Of a DNA stretch of 64,000 nucleotides, positions 42,373 through 52,167 are shown piece after piece (positions within the stretch are counted from its first letter, which is position 1; each line of letters starts with the position of its first letter). Made by a program: the position numbers and the translations under genes. The notes under the pieces were generated by a model. That model saw only the letters and a program-made list of their open reading frames with translations, made no database searches and was not told the DNA's origin. Source of the stretch: CAVRXQ01 sp963838845 (GTDB lineage: Bacteria > Actinomycetota > Acidimicrobiia > Acidimicrobiales > Bog-793); the NCBI GenBank assembly GCA_963838845.1, contig CAWISR010000001.1:45551-109550 (forward strand). Direction: 5' to 3'.

Positions 42373-43779
42373 TTACGTAGGCGGCCGACCCCAACGCTGG
42401 ACGCGTCGCAACAGCTTTTCCTTCCACGATCGGTACGGCGGGTAGAGCAGCGGATGCTCGAGGCGTGTCGACTTCTCGAAGACGGCCCGGGTGTGGCTGA
42501 AGCGCTCGAAACCCGCCCGACCGTGGTACGCACCCGTCCCCGACGCGCCGACGCCGCCGAAGGGCAATCCGGGGATCGCGACCTGCAGCACCGTCGTGTT
42601 TACGCCGACTCCGCCAGAACGCGTCCGGTGGATGACGTCGTCGGCGCGCTCACGGTTCGACGTGAACAGGTAGAGCGCGAGCGGATCGGGGTGGGCGGCG
42701 ATCCGCACGAGCGCCTCCTCGACATTTCTCACCGGCTCGACGACAAGGATCGGCCCGAAGATCTCTTCCTGCGCGAGCGCCGACGCCGGGTCCGGCGCGC
42801 GCACCACGGTCGGCGCGAAATAGCGCGCGTTGCGGTCGTAGTCGCCGCCCGCGAGCACCTCGCCGCCGTGGCCGTCGAGCATCGCCGCGAGACGATCAAG
42901 GTGGTGCTCGTCGATGACGCGCGCGTAGGCGTCGCTTCGCGTCGGATCGGCGCCAAAGAACTCGGTGATCGCCTGGAGGACGGAAGCGATGAATCGCTCT
43001 TCAACTACGTCCTCGACGAGGACGTAGTCGGGCGCGACACAGGTCTGTCCAGCGTTGAGAAAGCGTCCCCAGGCGATGCGCCGTGCCGCGACGCGCAGGT
43101 CGGCGTCCGCGCACACGATCGCCGGGTTCTTCCCGCCGAGCTCGAGCGTCACCGGTGTGAGGTGCCTCGCCGCCGCGGCCATCACGGAACGCGCCGCTCG
43201 CTGCCCGCCCGTGTAGACGATGTGATCGACGCCGGCGTCGACGATCGCCTCGACTACCGACGCTCCCCCTTCGACGACCGCGACCGCTCCGGGATCGATG
43301 TGCGCAGCGACGAGCTGTGCGAGGGCGTGTGAGGTTGCCGGCGCGAGCTCGGAAGGCTTCAGCACGACGGCGTTGCCGGCCGCGAGCGCGCCTGCCGCCG
43401 GGGCGAGCGTCAGGTATACCGGATAGTTCCACGGCGAGACGACGGCGACGAGCCCGAGAGGCTGACGGATGATGCGTGCCCTCGACGGCAGCTGGGTGAA
43501 CGGCACCCCCGCCCGCTCCGGCCGCATCCAAGAACGCAGATGCCGTAGCGCGAAGTCGATCTCGAGCGTGATCGCCGCGAGGTCGGTCAGCCAGCCCTCG
43601 AGGCGCGGCTTTCCGAGGTCCGCGGCGAGCGCCGCTTCGAGAACGGGTTCGCCCTCGACGACGAGGCGTCGCAGCTCGACGAGCTGGTGGCGCCGCCATT
43701 CGAACGTGCTCGTCGCGCCGCTTCGGACCGTCGTCCGCAGGGTCAACAGCGCGTCTTCGACCGACTGGGTGAACGTCAC
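42373..43779 (-). CDS. Aldehyde dehydrogenase, ALDH3 (fatty-aldehyde type) family
   Basis: Oxidises aldehydes to acids with NAD(P). 468 residues: QPLGLVAVVSPWNYPVYLTLAPAAGALAAGNAVVLKPSE, YTGGQRAARSVMAAAARHLTPVTLELGGKNPAIV (catalytic Glu), NAGQTCVAPDYVLV (catalytic Cys), QEEIFGPILVV, and the ALDH3 C-terminus HPLLYPPYRSWKEKLLRR. The terminal basic segment could associate with membrane. Convergent with the DUF3048 gene (3 bases between the stops) and divergent from the MBL-rhodanese gene. Confidence 0.93.
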   Translation of the reverse strand: MTFTQSVEDALLTLRTTVRSGATSTFEWRRHQLVELRRLVVEGEPVLEAALAADLGKPRLEGWLTDLAAITLEIDFALRHLRSWMRPERAGVPFTQLPSRARIIRQPLGLVAVVSPWNYPVYLTLAPAAGALAAGNAVVLKPSELAPATSHALAQLVAAHIDPGAVAVVEGGASVVEAIVDAGVDHIVYTGGQRAARSVMAAAARHLTPVTLELGGKNPAIVCADADLRVAARRIAWGRFLNAGQTCVAPDYVLVEDVVEERFIASVLQAITEFFGADPTRSDAYARVIDEHHLDRLAAMLDGHGGEVLAGGDYDRNARYFAPTVVRAPDPASALAQEEIFGPILVVEPVRNVEEALVRIAAHPDPLALYLFTSNRERADDVIHRTRSGGVGVNTTVLQVAIPGLPFGGVGASGTGAYHGRAGFERFSHTRAVFEKSTRLEHPLLYPPYRSWKEKLLRRVQRWGRPPT

Positions 43780-43876
43780 GAGCCGCCTCGTCCGATGCCG
43801 GGCCGGGAGCGTACCAACGCCACGCCGGGACCGTGCCGAGCGAGGGCGTGGCGGTTACGGTGGCCGCCCGGTGGCG

Positions 43877-45256
43877 ATGCAAGAGAACGTGCTCCACGTC
43901 GAGGTGATCGAGACTCCCGATCTCGGCGACCGCAGCTACGTCGCCCACGACGGCGAGTTCGCGATCGTCCTCGACCCGCAGCGGGACATCGGCCGCATCC
44001 AAGAAGTGATCGCCGAACACGGGCTCGAGGTGGCGCTCGTCGCCGAGACCCACCTCCACAACGACTACGTCACCGGTGGTTACGACCTCGCGCGGCGGGC
44101 GGGAGCCGAGTACCTCCTCTCCGCCGAGGACGACGTCGACTTCCCCCGCCGCAAGGTGGCAGATGGCGACACGATCGACGTCGGCGGATTGCACCTCAGC
44201 GCGCTGTCGACGCCGGGGCACACCTTTACGCACATGTCCTACGCGGTCGCTAACGCATCCGGCCCGGCGGCCGTCTTCACGGGCGGCTCGCTCTTGTACG
44301 GGAGCGTCGGGCGGACCGACCTCTTGGGGACCGAACACGCCGCCGAGCTCGCCCGCCTGCAGTACCGGTCGGCGCGCCGGCTCGCCGAGGTCCTCCCCGA
44401 CGAGGTCGCGGTGTTTCCGACCCATGGCTTTGGCAGCTTCTGCAGCGCCGGCAGCGTTTCGATCGCGAGGGACGCGACGATCGGCGAGGAACGTTCGCGC
44501 AACATCGCCCTCACGATCGAAGACGAGGACGCCTTCGTCCACCGTGTTCTTTCCGCGTACGACGCGTACCCGACCTACTACGCGCGCATGGCGCCACTCA
44601 ATCGCCGCGGACCCTCCGCCGTCGAGCTTGGGCCGGTGCAGCGGGTCGATGGTGATGAACTGCGGGCGCGTGTCCGCGCCGGCGAATGGGTCGTCGATCT
44701 GCGCGAACGACGCGCGTTCGCGCGATCACACCTCTCGGGGACGGTGAGCTTCCCGCTCGACACCTCGTTCTCGACCTACGTCGGCTGGCTCATTCCCGCC
44801 GACGCGCCGATCACGCTCATCTCGCCGAGCGAGGCTGAGCTTGAGGTGGCGCGCACCCAGCTCGCACGCATCGGAATCGACGAACTCAAGGGCGCAGCGA
44901 CGGGCTCGTTCGACGCGCTCGTGGACGGCGAGACCCCGGTGAGCTATCCGACCACGACCTTCGCGGACCTCGAAGGACTCGGAGACATCGTCGTTTTGGA
45001 CGTCCGGCTCAGCGACGAGTGGCGGCAGGCGCACATCGCCGGCTCGTTCCACATCCCACTGCACGAGCTCGAACGACGAGTGGGCGAACTCGACGACGAG
45101 CCGATCGCTGTGCACTGCGGGAGCGGGTACCGCGCCGGTATCGCCGCGAGCCTCTTGCAGCGCGCCGGACGTGACGTCGTCCTCGTCGACGACGACTGGG
45201 CGAACGCCGAGAACGCGATCGGTCCACGGTTGATCCTCAAGTCGCGGCCGCAGTGA
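43877..45256 (+). CDS. MBL-fold hydrolase fused to two rhodanese domains (persulfide dioxygenase-like)
   Basis: 459 residues. MBL domain (about 1-250): LVAETHLHNDYVTGGYDLARR (THxHxD), STPGHTFTHMSYAV, GSLLYGSVGRTDLLG and FPTHGFGSFCS, the layout of ETHE1-like persulfide dioxygenases. Rhodanese domain 1 (about 255-345) lacks the active Cys (LISPSEAE instead). Domain 2 has AVHCGSGYRAGIAAS with the catalytic Cys. Such fusions handle glutathione- or other thiol persulfides and transfer sulfane sulfur. ATG 43877 chosen; GTG 43871 is an alternative. Confidence 0.9.
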   Translation: MQENVLHVEVIETPDLGDRSYVAHDGEFAIVLDPQRDIGRIQEVIAEHGLEVALVAETHLHNDYVTGGYDLARRAGAEYLLSAEDDVDFPRRKVADGDTIDVGGLHLSALSTPGHTFTHMSYAVANASGPAAVFTGGSLLYGSVGRTDLLGTEHAAELARLQYRSARRLAEVLPDEVAVFPTHGFGSFCSAGSVSIARDATIGEERSRNIALTIEDEDAFVHRVLSAYDAYPTYYARMAPLNRRGPSAVELGPVQRVDGDELRARVRAGEWVVDLRERRAFARSHLSGTVSFPLDTSFSTYVGWLIPADAPITLISPSEAELEVARTQLARIGIDELKGAATGSFDALVDGETPVSYPTTTFADLEGLGDIVVLDVRLSDEWRQAHIAGSFHIPLHELERRVGELDDEPIAVHCGSGYRAGIAASLLQRAGRDVVLVDDDWANAENAIGPRLILKSRPQ

Positions 45257-45385
45257 CACCGACCACGCGGCGGCCCACCGGGACCTTCGGCCCTTCTTCC
45301 AGCTATCCGCCAAGCGAATGCTCAACAGAAGAGGCCGCTCCGAGCTGTGCGGCTGCTTTTCGCGGACACGAGAAAGGAAGACACG

Positions 45386-46744
45386 ATGTCGGATCTCACG
45401 GGACGGGTGATCGAACAGGTCATCGCAAAGAATCCGCACGAACCGGACTTCCACCAGGCGGTGCGAGAGGTGCTCGAGACCCTCGAGCCGGTGCTCGCCA
45501 CCCATCCCGACTTCGTCGAGGCGCGCATCTTGGAGCGGCTCGTCGAACCCGAGCGGGTGATCATCTTCCGGGTCCCCTGGGTCGACGACCTCGGCATCAT
45601 CCAGATCAACCGGGGCTTTCGCATCCAGATGAACTCCGCCATCGGGCCGTACAAGGGCGGCCTGCGCTTCCACCCCGACGTCACGCTCGGACTGCTGAAG
45701 TTCCTCGCCTTCGAGCAGGTTTTCAAGAACGCGCTGACGACCTTGCCGATGGGCGGCGGGAAGGGCGGATCGGACTTCGACCCGAAAGGAAAGTCCGACG
45801 ACGAGGTGCGTCGCTTCTGCCAGTCGTTCATGACCGAGCTGTACCGCCACATCGGCCAGTTCACCGACGTTCCCGCCGGCGACATCGGCGTAGGGGCGCG
45901 TGAGATCGGTTACCTGTTTGGCCAGTACAAGCGGATCACGAACCTTTTCGCCGGAACGATCACCGGCAAGGGCGTCGCCTGGGGCGGGTCGTTCGTGCGA
46001 CCGGAAGCGACCGGGTTCGGCGCCGTGTACTTCGCCGAGGAGATGCTGAAGACCCGCGGCGAATCGCTCGCCGGCAAGACCTGCCTCGTATCGGGCAGCG
46101 GCAACGTCGCGCAGTACACGGTCGCCAAACTGATCGAGCTCGGGGCTCGGGTGGTCACGATGTCGGACTCCGACGGGTTCGTCCTCGACCCCGACGGATT
46201 CGACGAGGACAAGCTCGCATTCGTCCTCGACCTGAAAAATGTGCGCCGCGGACGGATCTCCGAGTATGCCGAACGCTTCCCGCACGCCGCGTTCTATCGG
46301 CACGGCGACGGCGACCACCGGACCTTATGGTCGACGCCGGCGAAGTGCGCGTTCCCATCGGCGACGCAGAACGAGATCTCAAGCGACGACGCGGCCACGC
46401 TTTTGAAGAATGGGGTGCAGCTGGTCGTCGAAGGGGCGAACATGCCGACCCAGCCCGAGGGTGTCCGGCGCTTCTTGGAGGCCGGGATCCTTTTCGGTCC
46501 GGCGAAGGCGGCAAACGCGGGCGGCGTCGCCGTTTCGGGTCTCGAGATGACCCAGAACATCGAGCACGCGAGCTGGTCAGCGGAAGCAGTCGACGTGCGA
46601 CTTCGCGAGATCATGTCGGCGATCCACGAGCAGGTGCGCACGACTGCCGCGCAGTACGGCGAAGCGGGCAACTACGTCGCCGGGGCGAACATCGCCGGAT
46701 TCTTGAAGGTCGCCCAGGCGATGCTCGATCAGGCGGACGTCTGA
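45386..46744 (+). CDS. gdhA: NADP-type glutamate dehydrogenase
   Basis: Interconverts 2-oxoglutarate plus ammonia and glutamate. 452 residues, hexameric class: QINRGFRIQMNSAIGPYKGGLRFHP (catalytic Lys region), LPMGGGKGGSDFDPKGKSD, DIGVGAREIGYLFGQYK, TGFGAVYFAEEML, GSGNVAQYTVAKL, and AGGVAVSGLEMTQN. ATG 45386 follows AAAGGAAG; the frame is open a little further upstream. A role in ammonia assimilation is likely. Confidence 0.95.
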   Translation: MSDLTGRVIEQVIAKNPHEPDFHQAVREVLETLEPVLATHPDFVEARILERLVEPERVIIFRVPWVDDLGIIQINRGFRIQMNSAIGPYKGGLRFHPDVTLGLLKFLAFEQVFKNALTTLPMGGGKGGSDFDPKGKSDDEVRRFCQSFMTELYRHIGQFTDVPAGDIGVGAREIGYLFGQYKRITNLFAGTITGKGVAWGGSFVRPEATGFGAVYFAEEMLKTRGESLAGKTCLVSGSGNVAQYTVAKLIELGARVVTMSDSDGFVLDPDGFDEDKLAFVLDLKNVRRGRISEYAERFPHAAFYRHGDGDHRTLWSTPAKCAFPSATQNEISSDDAATLLKNGVQLVVEGANMPTQPEGVRRFLEAGILFGPAKAANAGGVAVSGLEMTQNIEHASWSAEAVDVRLREIMSAIHEQVRTTAAQYGEAGNYVAGANIAGFLKVAQAMLDQADV

Positions 46745-46769
46745 GCCGCTCGCGAAGAAGGCGGTGGAA

Positions 46770-48131
46770 TTAGAAGAAGCCGCCTCCGTTCGTGAGACCG
46801 CTCGATGCGAGCCGCTGGAGCGCGCGCTCCAGCGCGCGTATTTCTGCCGGATGCCGCGCGAGTGTCGCGATCGTTTGCAGATCCTGAGGTTGCAGGATCG
46901 AAAGGGAGGCGTCGAGGTCGTAAAGGACGGTCGCGGTCGGGCTGACAAACCACGCGCCGTCCTGGTTGACGGCCACGATGCCGATCGCCGGACGCATCGT
47001 GAAAAGGCGCGACGTGAGTGGCCGGAGCGAAGGCGGCAGGACCGACAGGAGCCGCTGCTCCTCCCTCGACTTCGACGTCGCGGTCGGACAGATCGATTGG
47101 TTCGTGCCGGCAGGAGTTGTCACGCTCACGCAACCGCCCTTGATGCCGATCGTGAAGCCTCGTACCGACGCCGACAAGCCGAGATCCTTCACCTTGACGA
47201 GGGTGCCTCCACTCACCGGTGTGTCCGAAAACTCCATGCTCGTGATCTTCAAATGGACCTCGGACCTCGCCTTGTCGAGTTCGGATTGGGCGCGTCCGAG
47301 GAGTTCCGGCGCATAGGTCTGCAATGCACCCATTTCGCCTGGTGCGAGATCTCCGACAACGCCGGAAAGGTTGAACGCGGTGACGTCATTGATGAAGACG
47401 CCGACCGCGTCGTCGGCGCTGTTCCCCCCTGAGGGTCGGATTGCAGACGTCGCGCTGGGCGGGACGCCGCTGCCTCCCTTCGCCCTCAGGGCGTCGACGA
47501 CAATCGTGTAGCCAAGGCTCACGTACCAACGACCGCCGACCTTCTCGGTCACGATCGGCGTCGAAGCCCCCGACTCGACCGTCGTCGTCTGGGATCGCTC
47601 GCCACCTTGCAAAGCGCTGCCCGCGAGCGAGTTCACGAATGAACCGACCGGGAGCTTGCTCGGGTCGACGGATTCGGTCACCCGTCCGCTCGTGATCGTC
47701 ACCGCAGCGAGATCAGAAGACAGCGTCTGCGTCCTCGTCGTGACCCCCGAAAAATGCAAGCCAAGCCCCGAGATCTCAGCGAGGTTCGTCCCGCTTGACA
47801 AGACCCTGAGCCGCTCGAGCTGGTGAGCGAGACCCGTGAGTCCGGGCTCGATCACCTGGCGCTCGCCCGGAGCGGTCGCATCGAGGACACCGAGCAGGTC
47901 AGCGTGGTCTGCCGCGCTGAGCAGATCGCTCACCGCCGCCGAAGGGCTCGCAGCGCCCGAAGGTGAGGACGAGAGCGTTATCGCCGCGCTGACGCCGCCG
48001 CCGACGAGCGCGAGGGCGACGAGGACCGCGACGACCCGCGGCCACGGCGAACGCGACTTCGACACGGGCGGGGCCACGCCTCCGTTCGTCAATCCCTCCG
48101 GCGAAGCGGCCGGTGCCGGTTCATCAGGCAC
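46770..48131 (-). CDS. Single-pass membrane protein of unknown function
   Basis: 453 residues. A proline/alanine-rich cytosolic head is followed by a membrane helix VVAVLVALALVGGGVSAAITL (about 33-53) and a long extracytoplasmic part. Within it are two similar-looking regions with SAADHADLLGVLDATAPGE and GVFINDVTAFNLSGVVGDLAPGEMGAL. The two together suggest a duplicated domain; a cystatin-like fold is possible, but I do not recognise the family. It overlaps the next membrane protein gene by eight bases, so the pair is probably co-expressed. Confidence 0.7.
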   Translation of the reverse strand: MPDEPAPAASPEGLTNGGVAPPVSKSRSPWPRVVAVLVALALVGGGVSAAITLSSSPSGAASPSAAVSDLLSAADHADLLGVLDATAPGERQVIEPGLTGLAHQLERLRVLSSGTNLAEISGLGLHFSGVTTRTQTLSSDLAAVTITSGRVTESVDPSKLPVGSFVNSLAGSALQGGERSQTTTVESGASTPIVTEKVGGRWYVSLGYTIVVDALRAKGGSGVPPSATSAIRPSGGNSADDAVGVFINDVTAFNLSGVVGDLAPGEMGALQTYAPELLGRAQSELDKARSEVHLKITSMEFSDTPVSGGTLVKVKDLGLSASVRGFTIGIKGGCVSVTTPAGTNQSICPTATSKSREEQRLLSVLPPSLRPLTSRLFTMRPAIGIVAVNQDGAWFVSPTATVLYDLDASLSILQPQDLQTIATLARHPAEIRALERALQRLASSGLTNGGGFF

Positions 48132-48645
48132 GGCGTCGCGTCCTGCGCGCCATGACCGTGAACCCGATCACCATCGCGATAGCACAACCAACGCCGCCCA
48201 CCCACGGGCCGAGGCGCGCGCTCGCGCCCAGTTGTGCAATCGCGATGATTGACGCCGCGACGACGAGCGCGCCCAACACGACGCCCAAAAAAGCAGAGAG
48301 CCGGATGCGACCGAGTACCGCTGCGGCGAGCGCGCACGCGGCGATCACCGGGAGCGAGTACGCGGCTCGCAGACCGATTCGCTCCCAACCCGGCAACGCG
48401 CTGCTTACACCTTCGAGGGCATGGACGAGTGCGAACGCGCTGCGCGCGGACGTGCCTGAGACAGACCACGGCAGGATCGACGCGACAACCGCTATTGGGA
48501 CCGGAGCGATGGCGAGAGCACGGCGGGCGAGCACCGCCTGAGCGTACCCGGAGCGTCCTGCGATCACGGGGCTGCGGTACGTTTCAAAATGGGACGCGAC
48601 GAGTCGCTGACAGCACTCGCGACCCGTCGGAACGGTGGCCGACAT
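48124..48645 (-). CDS. Small multi-spanning membrane protein
   Basis: 173 residues as called. Four hydrophobic helices: ALAIAPVPIAVVASILPW, YSLPVIAACALAAAVLG, AFLGVVLGALVVAASIIAIAQL and WVGGVGCAIAMVIGFTVMA. The first 35 residues are not membrane-like, so the true start may be GTG 48534. The C-terminus overlaps the downstream membrane protein gene, suggesting a functional pair. Family unknown. Confidence 0.62.
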   Translation of the reverse strand: MSATVPTGRECCQRLVASHFETYRSPVIAGRSGYAQAVLARRALAIAPVPIAVVASILPWSVSGTSARSAFALVHALEGVSSALPGWERIGLRAAYSLPVIAACALAAAVLGRIRLSAFLGVVLGALVVAASIIAIAQLGASARLGPWVGGVGCAIAMVIGFTVMARRTRRRA

Positions 48646-48743
48646 ACCACCTCATACGTCGAACGAGGAAACAAGATTGAATTGCACATCGCCATCGAGG
48701 CGGCGAGTCGTAACCAGCGGATGCCTCGGGAAAACCGCGCGGT

Positions 48744-49574
48744 CTACTCGAGTTCCGCTGCGAGTTCTCGCACCGAATCGACAATGCGAGACGGTCGATA
48801 CGAAAACCGCCGAGCGGTCGATTCGTCCGAAAGCCCCGACAGCACGAGGACGGTGAAAAGCCCGGCCTCGATTCCGGCGACAATGTCGGTGTCCATCCGA
48901 TCGCCGATGATCGCCGTGGATTCGGAGTGCGCGTCGATCCTGTTCAGCGCGGTGCGGATCATGAGCGGATTGGGCTTTCCCACGAAATAGGGATCGACGC
49001 CGGTTGCGGTACTGATTAACGCCGCGACCGAACCGGTTGCGGGTAGTGGGCCATGAACGCTCGGACCGGTCGTGTCTGGGTTCGTCGCGACGAACGACGC
49101 ACCCCCATTGATCAGTCGGATCGCCTGCGTGATGCGCTCGAAGCTGTAGCTCCGGGTCTCGCCGAGGACGACGTAGTCGGGATCGTGCACAGTCTGGGTG
49201 AACCCGACCTCCTGGAGGGCCGCCGTCAAGCCCTCTTCGCCGATGACGAACGCCGTCCCGCGCGGTCTCTGCGCGTCGAGGAAGCGCGCGGTCGCGAGCG
49301 CGGACGTCCAGATGCGGTCCGCCGACACGTCGATCCCGTCCCGTTGCAAGCGGGCAGCGAGATCCCTCGGTGTGAAGATCGAGTTGTTCGTGAGGATGAG
49401 GAATGGGGTGCGTTGCTGACGCAGGAGTGCGAGAAAACGCGCCGCGCCGTCGATCGGATGCTCCTCACGGACAATGACACCGTCCATGTCGATCAGCCAG
49501 GCTTGGATCTCCTTCGCGGACGCCATGGGAGTTCGTTCACTGATCGCGCCAGCGCTGTTGGGAGTCTGATCCAT
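48744..49574 (-). CDS. HAD-IIA family phosphatase (NagD-like)
   Basis: 276 residues. HAD motifs: nucleophile Asp in AWLIDMDGVIV, LILTNNS (motif II), Lys in YFVGKPNPLMI, and acid cluster GDRMDTDI. The cap domain lies between motifs II and III, as in NagD and 4-nitrophenylphosphatases. Probably dephosphorylates a nucleotide, sugar phosphate or glycolytic by-product. The start is ATG 49574 or the in-frame ATG at 49526. Confidence 0.9.
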   Translation of the reverse strand: MDQTPNSAGAISERTPMASAKEIQAWLIDMDGVIVREEHPIDGAARFLALLRQQRTPFLILTNNSIFTPRDLAARLQRDGIDVSADRIWTSALATARFLDAQRPRGTAFVIGEEGLTAALQEVGFTQTVHDPDYVVLGETRSYSFERITQAIRLINGGASFVATNPDTTGPSVHGPLPATGSVAALISTATGVDPYFVGKPNPLMIRTALNRIDAHSESTAIIGDRMDTDIVAGIEAGLFTVLVLSGLSDESTARRFSYRPSRIVDSVRELAAELE

Positions 49575-49875
49575 ATCGTGATCCCGCGCCTCCCAAGTCG
49601 GCGTCCAGACCCGGCAGGAGGAACGCTCGATACAAGAGCGGCCCTCGACCCTTCGGTCAAATCACCCGGGCCTGAATCATTGTCCAGCAAAGACGGTCAG
49701 TTTGACGGCGCCTCGTTCTCAATTCCGATCCGGCCGCCGTGAGTGTGTGCCGGGGTCTTTTCTGTCTCCTCGACTGATTGTGGCTCGCGACGTTTTACAG
49801 ATCGCGGCCCTCGGCGCGACACTGCCAGCAAGCGTTGGCCCGAGAACGAAACAGCCATCCAGTGAGGAGGATTAA
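49575..49875. other. Divergent intergenic region, no gene seen
   Basis: About 300 bases between the leftward HAD gene and the rightward ferritin-like gene. No convincing frame. A strong GAGGAGG ribosome-binding site at 49863-49869 serves the ferritin-like gene. Confidence 0.5.
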
Positions 49876-50415
49876 ATGCCCAACGACTTCGCCATCGATC
49901 TGACCCGCATCCGGGACGAGGCTCGTCAGCACCTCAAGCGGGGGCCGGTCACCCCGGAGAACACCGCCGACGTCGAGCGTGTCATCACGGTGCTCAACCA
50001 AATAGTCGCCAGCGAGATGGTGTGCTACCTGCGCTACACGCAGAACGCGATCGTCGCCCAGGGCATCAACCGGGAGCAGGTCTCCAGCATGTTCGTGGAT
50101 CACGCAACCGAAGAACTCGGGCATTTCCAGCGAGTTTCTGACCGCATCAACCAGCTCGGCGGGTCGCCTGACTTGAACCCCGCCACGATGAAAGAACGCG
50201 CCATCACCGAATACTCCGAACCCGACGACGACACCGACCTGCAGGGCATGATCCGTGAGAACCTCGCCGGGGAACGCATCGTCATCGAGGTCTATACCGA
50301 AATCATCCGCTGGCTCGGCTCCGCCGACATCACCTCCCGTCGGATCATCGAGCAGATCCTCAAAGAGGAAGAAGACCACGCGGACGAGCTGAACGATCTA
50401 TTCGAGGGCGTTTAG
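49876..50415 (+). CDS. Ferritin-like / bacterioferritin-type protein
   Basis: 179-residue four-helix bundle. The diiron-type pattern is spread over the helices: VASEMVCYLRYTQ (Glu), ATEELGHFQRVSDRI (E-x2-H), AGERIVIEVYTEII (Glu) and LKEEEDHADELNDL (E-x2-H). These suit a ferroxidase centre, so iron storage or redox detoxification is likely. It resembles bacterioferritin-like proteins but lacks an obvious haem methionine position. Excellent ribosome-binding site (GAGGAGG). Confidence 0.88.
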   Translation: MPNDFAIDLTRIRDEARQHLKRGPVTPENTADVERVITVLNQIVASEMVCYLRYTQNAIVAQGINREQVSSMFVDHATEELGHFQRVSDRINQLGGSPDLNPATMKERAITEYSEPDDDTDLQGMIRENLAGERIVIEVYTEIIRWLGSADITSRRIIEQILKEEEDHADELNDLFEGV

Positions 50416-50457
50416 CAGAATCCGTTTCAATTGCCGACTACCGCGCTCTGATTCCGC

Positions 50458-50868
50458 CTAATCGGGGAACCCTGAGAAGAATCGCTCGAGCGCGGCCATG
50501 TCATCGAAGAACATGTCGATTCGACTGATCTTCGCATCCTCGGTGTTGGCGATGAGGAAGAGAGCCCTCACGGTGAGGACAGCACCTCGACCCTCCATCC
50601 TCATTTTCGCGAGGCCCGCGACGTGGTTGATTCCCGCCATCCAGTCTTCCCATTGAAGGACGTCGACCGCACGATTCGTGAGCTGACGGAGCTTTCCGAT
50701 GTGCTCCGCTACTGCCTCTCTACCCTCGAAGTGCCCGGAGAGCGGATGCGAGCCCGGGACGTGATAGCTCACGTTCTCGGCGAGCAGCTCGACAGCCGAA
50801 GAGACCTCCCCATGAAATGACCGTTGGAAGAACTCCAGAGCCGCTGCAATCCGCGCGTCGTTCGTCAT
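50458..50868 (-). CDS. SnoaL-like (NTF2-fold) protein
   Basis: 136 residues. RIAAALEFFQRSFHGEVSSAVELLAENVSYHVPGSHPLSGHFEGREAVAEHIGKL is the SnoaL pattern; NHVAGLAKMRMEGRGAVLTVRALFLIANTEDAKISRIDMFFDDMAALERFF completes the cone-shaped fold. SnoaL proteins act as small isomerases or cyclases or ligand binders; the role is unknown. This intact copy contrasts with the frameshifted one near 25 kb. Confidence 0.8.
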   Translation of the reverse strand: MTNDARIAAALEFFQRSFHGEVSSAVELLAENVSYHVPGSHPLSGHFEGREAVAEHIGKLRQLTNRAVDVLQWEDWMAGINHVAGLAKMRMEGRGAVLTVRALFLIANTEDAKISRIDMFFDDMAALERFFSGFPD

Positions 50869-51099
50869 CTGAAGCCGTCCTCACTCATTGTCTCGCTTGT
50901 GAGACGCCCGGGGGTGGGTTGAACTGTCCGCGCCTGCGCGATGCGAAGCCCGCCGCTAAATCTGCAGAATAAAACGGCATCCAACCCGCGCCGCGAACTT
51001 CCTCGCCGGCTCATGTGTCTCGCGACCCGGTTGACGCGCTGAGCGCGCTTGGGGACGGCCGGTCCCCAAAATGCGATCGGAGATTGTTCGGAACACCGT

Positions 51100-51918
51100 T
51101 CAGGACTTACCAGCCTCGTAGGTCTCGGTGAAAATGTCCCCCTCCGCGGCCCCCGAACCAGATTTTCCTCCACCTGGGCCGCGTAGCACGAAGGCAATGG
51201 CGACAGCGAGCACGGATCCAACAAAGGGGCCTCCCAGGTAGACCCAGTAGTCGGTGAAGGTCTTGCCCACCAGGTCAGGCCCGAAGGTGCGTGCCGGGTT
51301 CATCGAGGCACCCGAGATCGGGCTCCCCCACAATCCGGCAAGGGCGATATAAGCCCCGACCCCGAAGGCACCGAACAGACCGATGTTCTGAGCTCCCGAC
51401 GCCGTGCCGAGGATCACGCTGACCAGACCAAGGGTCAATATCAGTTCCATCCAGAATGCCGCCATGTCCGAGTAGCCATGGGCCGGATAGTTCGAGCCGT
51501 AGATGGCCGAGACATGGACGACCGAACGTAAGAAGAGGGCGGCGAGTGTGGCGCCGATGAGTTGCACGAGGATGTAGCCGGGGACTCGCCGCCAAGGGAA
51601 ATCCCGGCGAAGTGCGAAGGCGATGCTTACCACCGGGTTCAAATGGGCACCGGAGACCTTGCCCATGAACAGGATGATGGCGACGACCGTCAGCGCGGGC
51701 GCCACCACCGCGGCCGAGTGACTGATCACGCCCGGGAATGCGTGCCCCATCATTCCCCCGCCGGCAGCCGCGAGGACGAGGAAGAACGTACCGAGCAGCT
51801 CGGAAGAGAGGCGTCGCCATTCCTGGCGGGGGTCGTTGAAGTCGTTGATTCGCTCGATGATGTTCTGCTCGTAGCGGGCCAATGGGCCGAGCGTGGGTAG
51901 TTCTTGTGTCGCTGGCAT
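51100..51918 (-). CDS. Aquaporin / MIP family channel
   Basis: 272 residues from ATG 51918 (AGGAAGG upstream). Six membrane helices with two half-helix motifs: SGAHLNPVVSIAF (NPV instead of NPA) and SGASMNPARTFGPDL (NPA). Conserved LLGTFFLVLAAAGGG at helix 1, and SVILGTASGAQNIGLFGAFGVGAYIALAGLWG. The N-terminal 45 residues are cytosolic and longer than usual. An Ala-to-Val change in the first NPA box occurs in some bacterial channels. Transport of water, glycerol or another small solute cannot be separated from sequence alone. Confidence 0.9.
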   Translation of the reverse strand: MPATQELPTLGPLARYEQNIIERINDFNDPRQEWRRLSSELLGTFFLVLAAAGGGMMGHAFPGVISHSAAVVAPALTVVAIILFMGKVSGAHLNPVVSIAFALRRDFPWRRVPGYILVQLIGATLAALFLRSVVHVSAIYGSNYPAHGYSDMAAFWMELILTLGLVSVILGTASGAQNIGLFGAFGVGAYIALAGLWGSPISGASMNPARTFGPDLVGKTFTDYWVYLGGPFVGSVLAVAIAFVLRGPGGGKSGSGAAEGDIFTETYEAGKS

Positions 51919-52167
51919 CGTGGACCACACCTTCCTGGACTGGGATATCGGGGCGTCGGCTTGCTTGGCCGGTCGGCGGAAATGAAGGGAAGCCAACCCC
52001 GTACCGAACGGTGTGCCGGCCTCATGACTACTGACCGAACGTACGCCATGGACGAATCGTGGTGGTCATGGTTCGTGCGTCAGCGAAGATGGAAGAACAG
52101 CGGGGCCGGGTGCCTGCGCTACGTGGGCCGAATCCAAGTAGTCCCAACCGAGGAAAGTGGAGGACAG

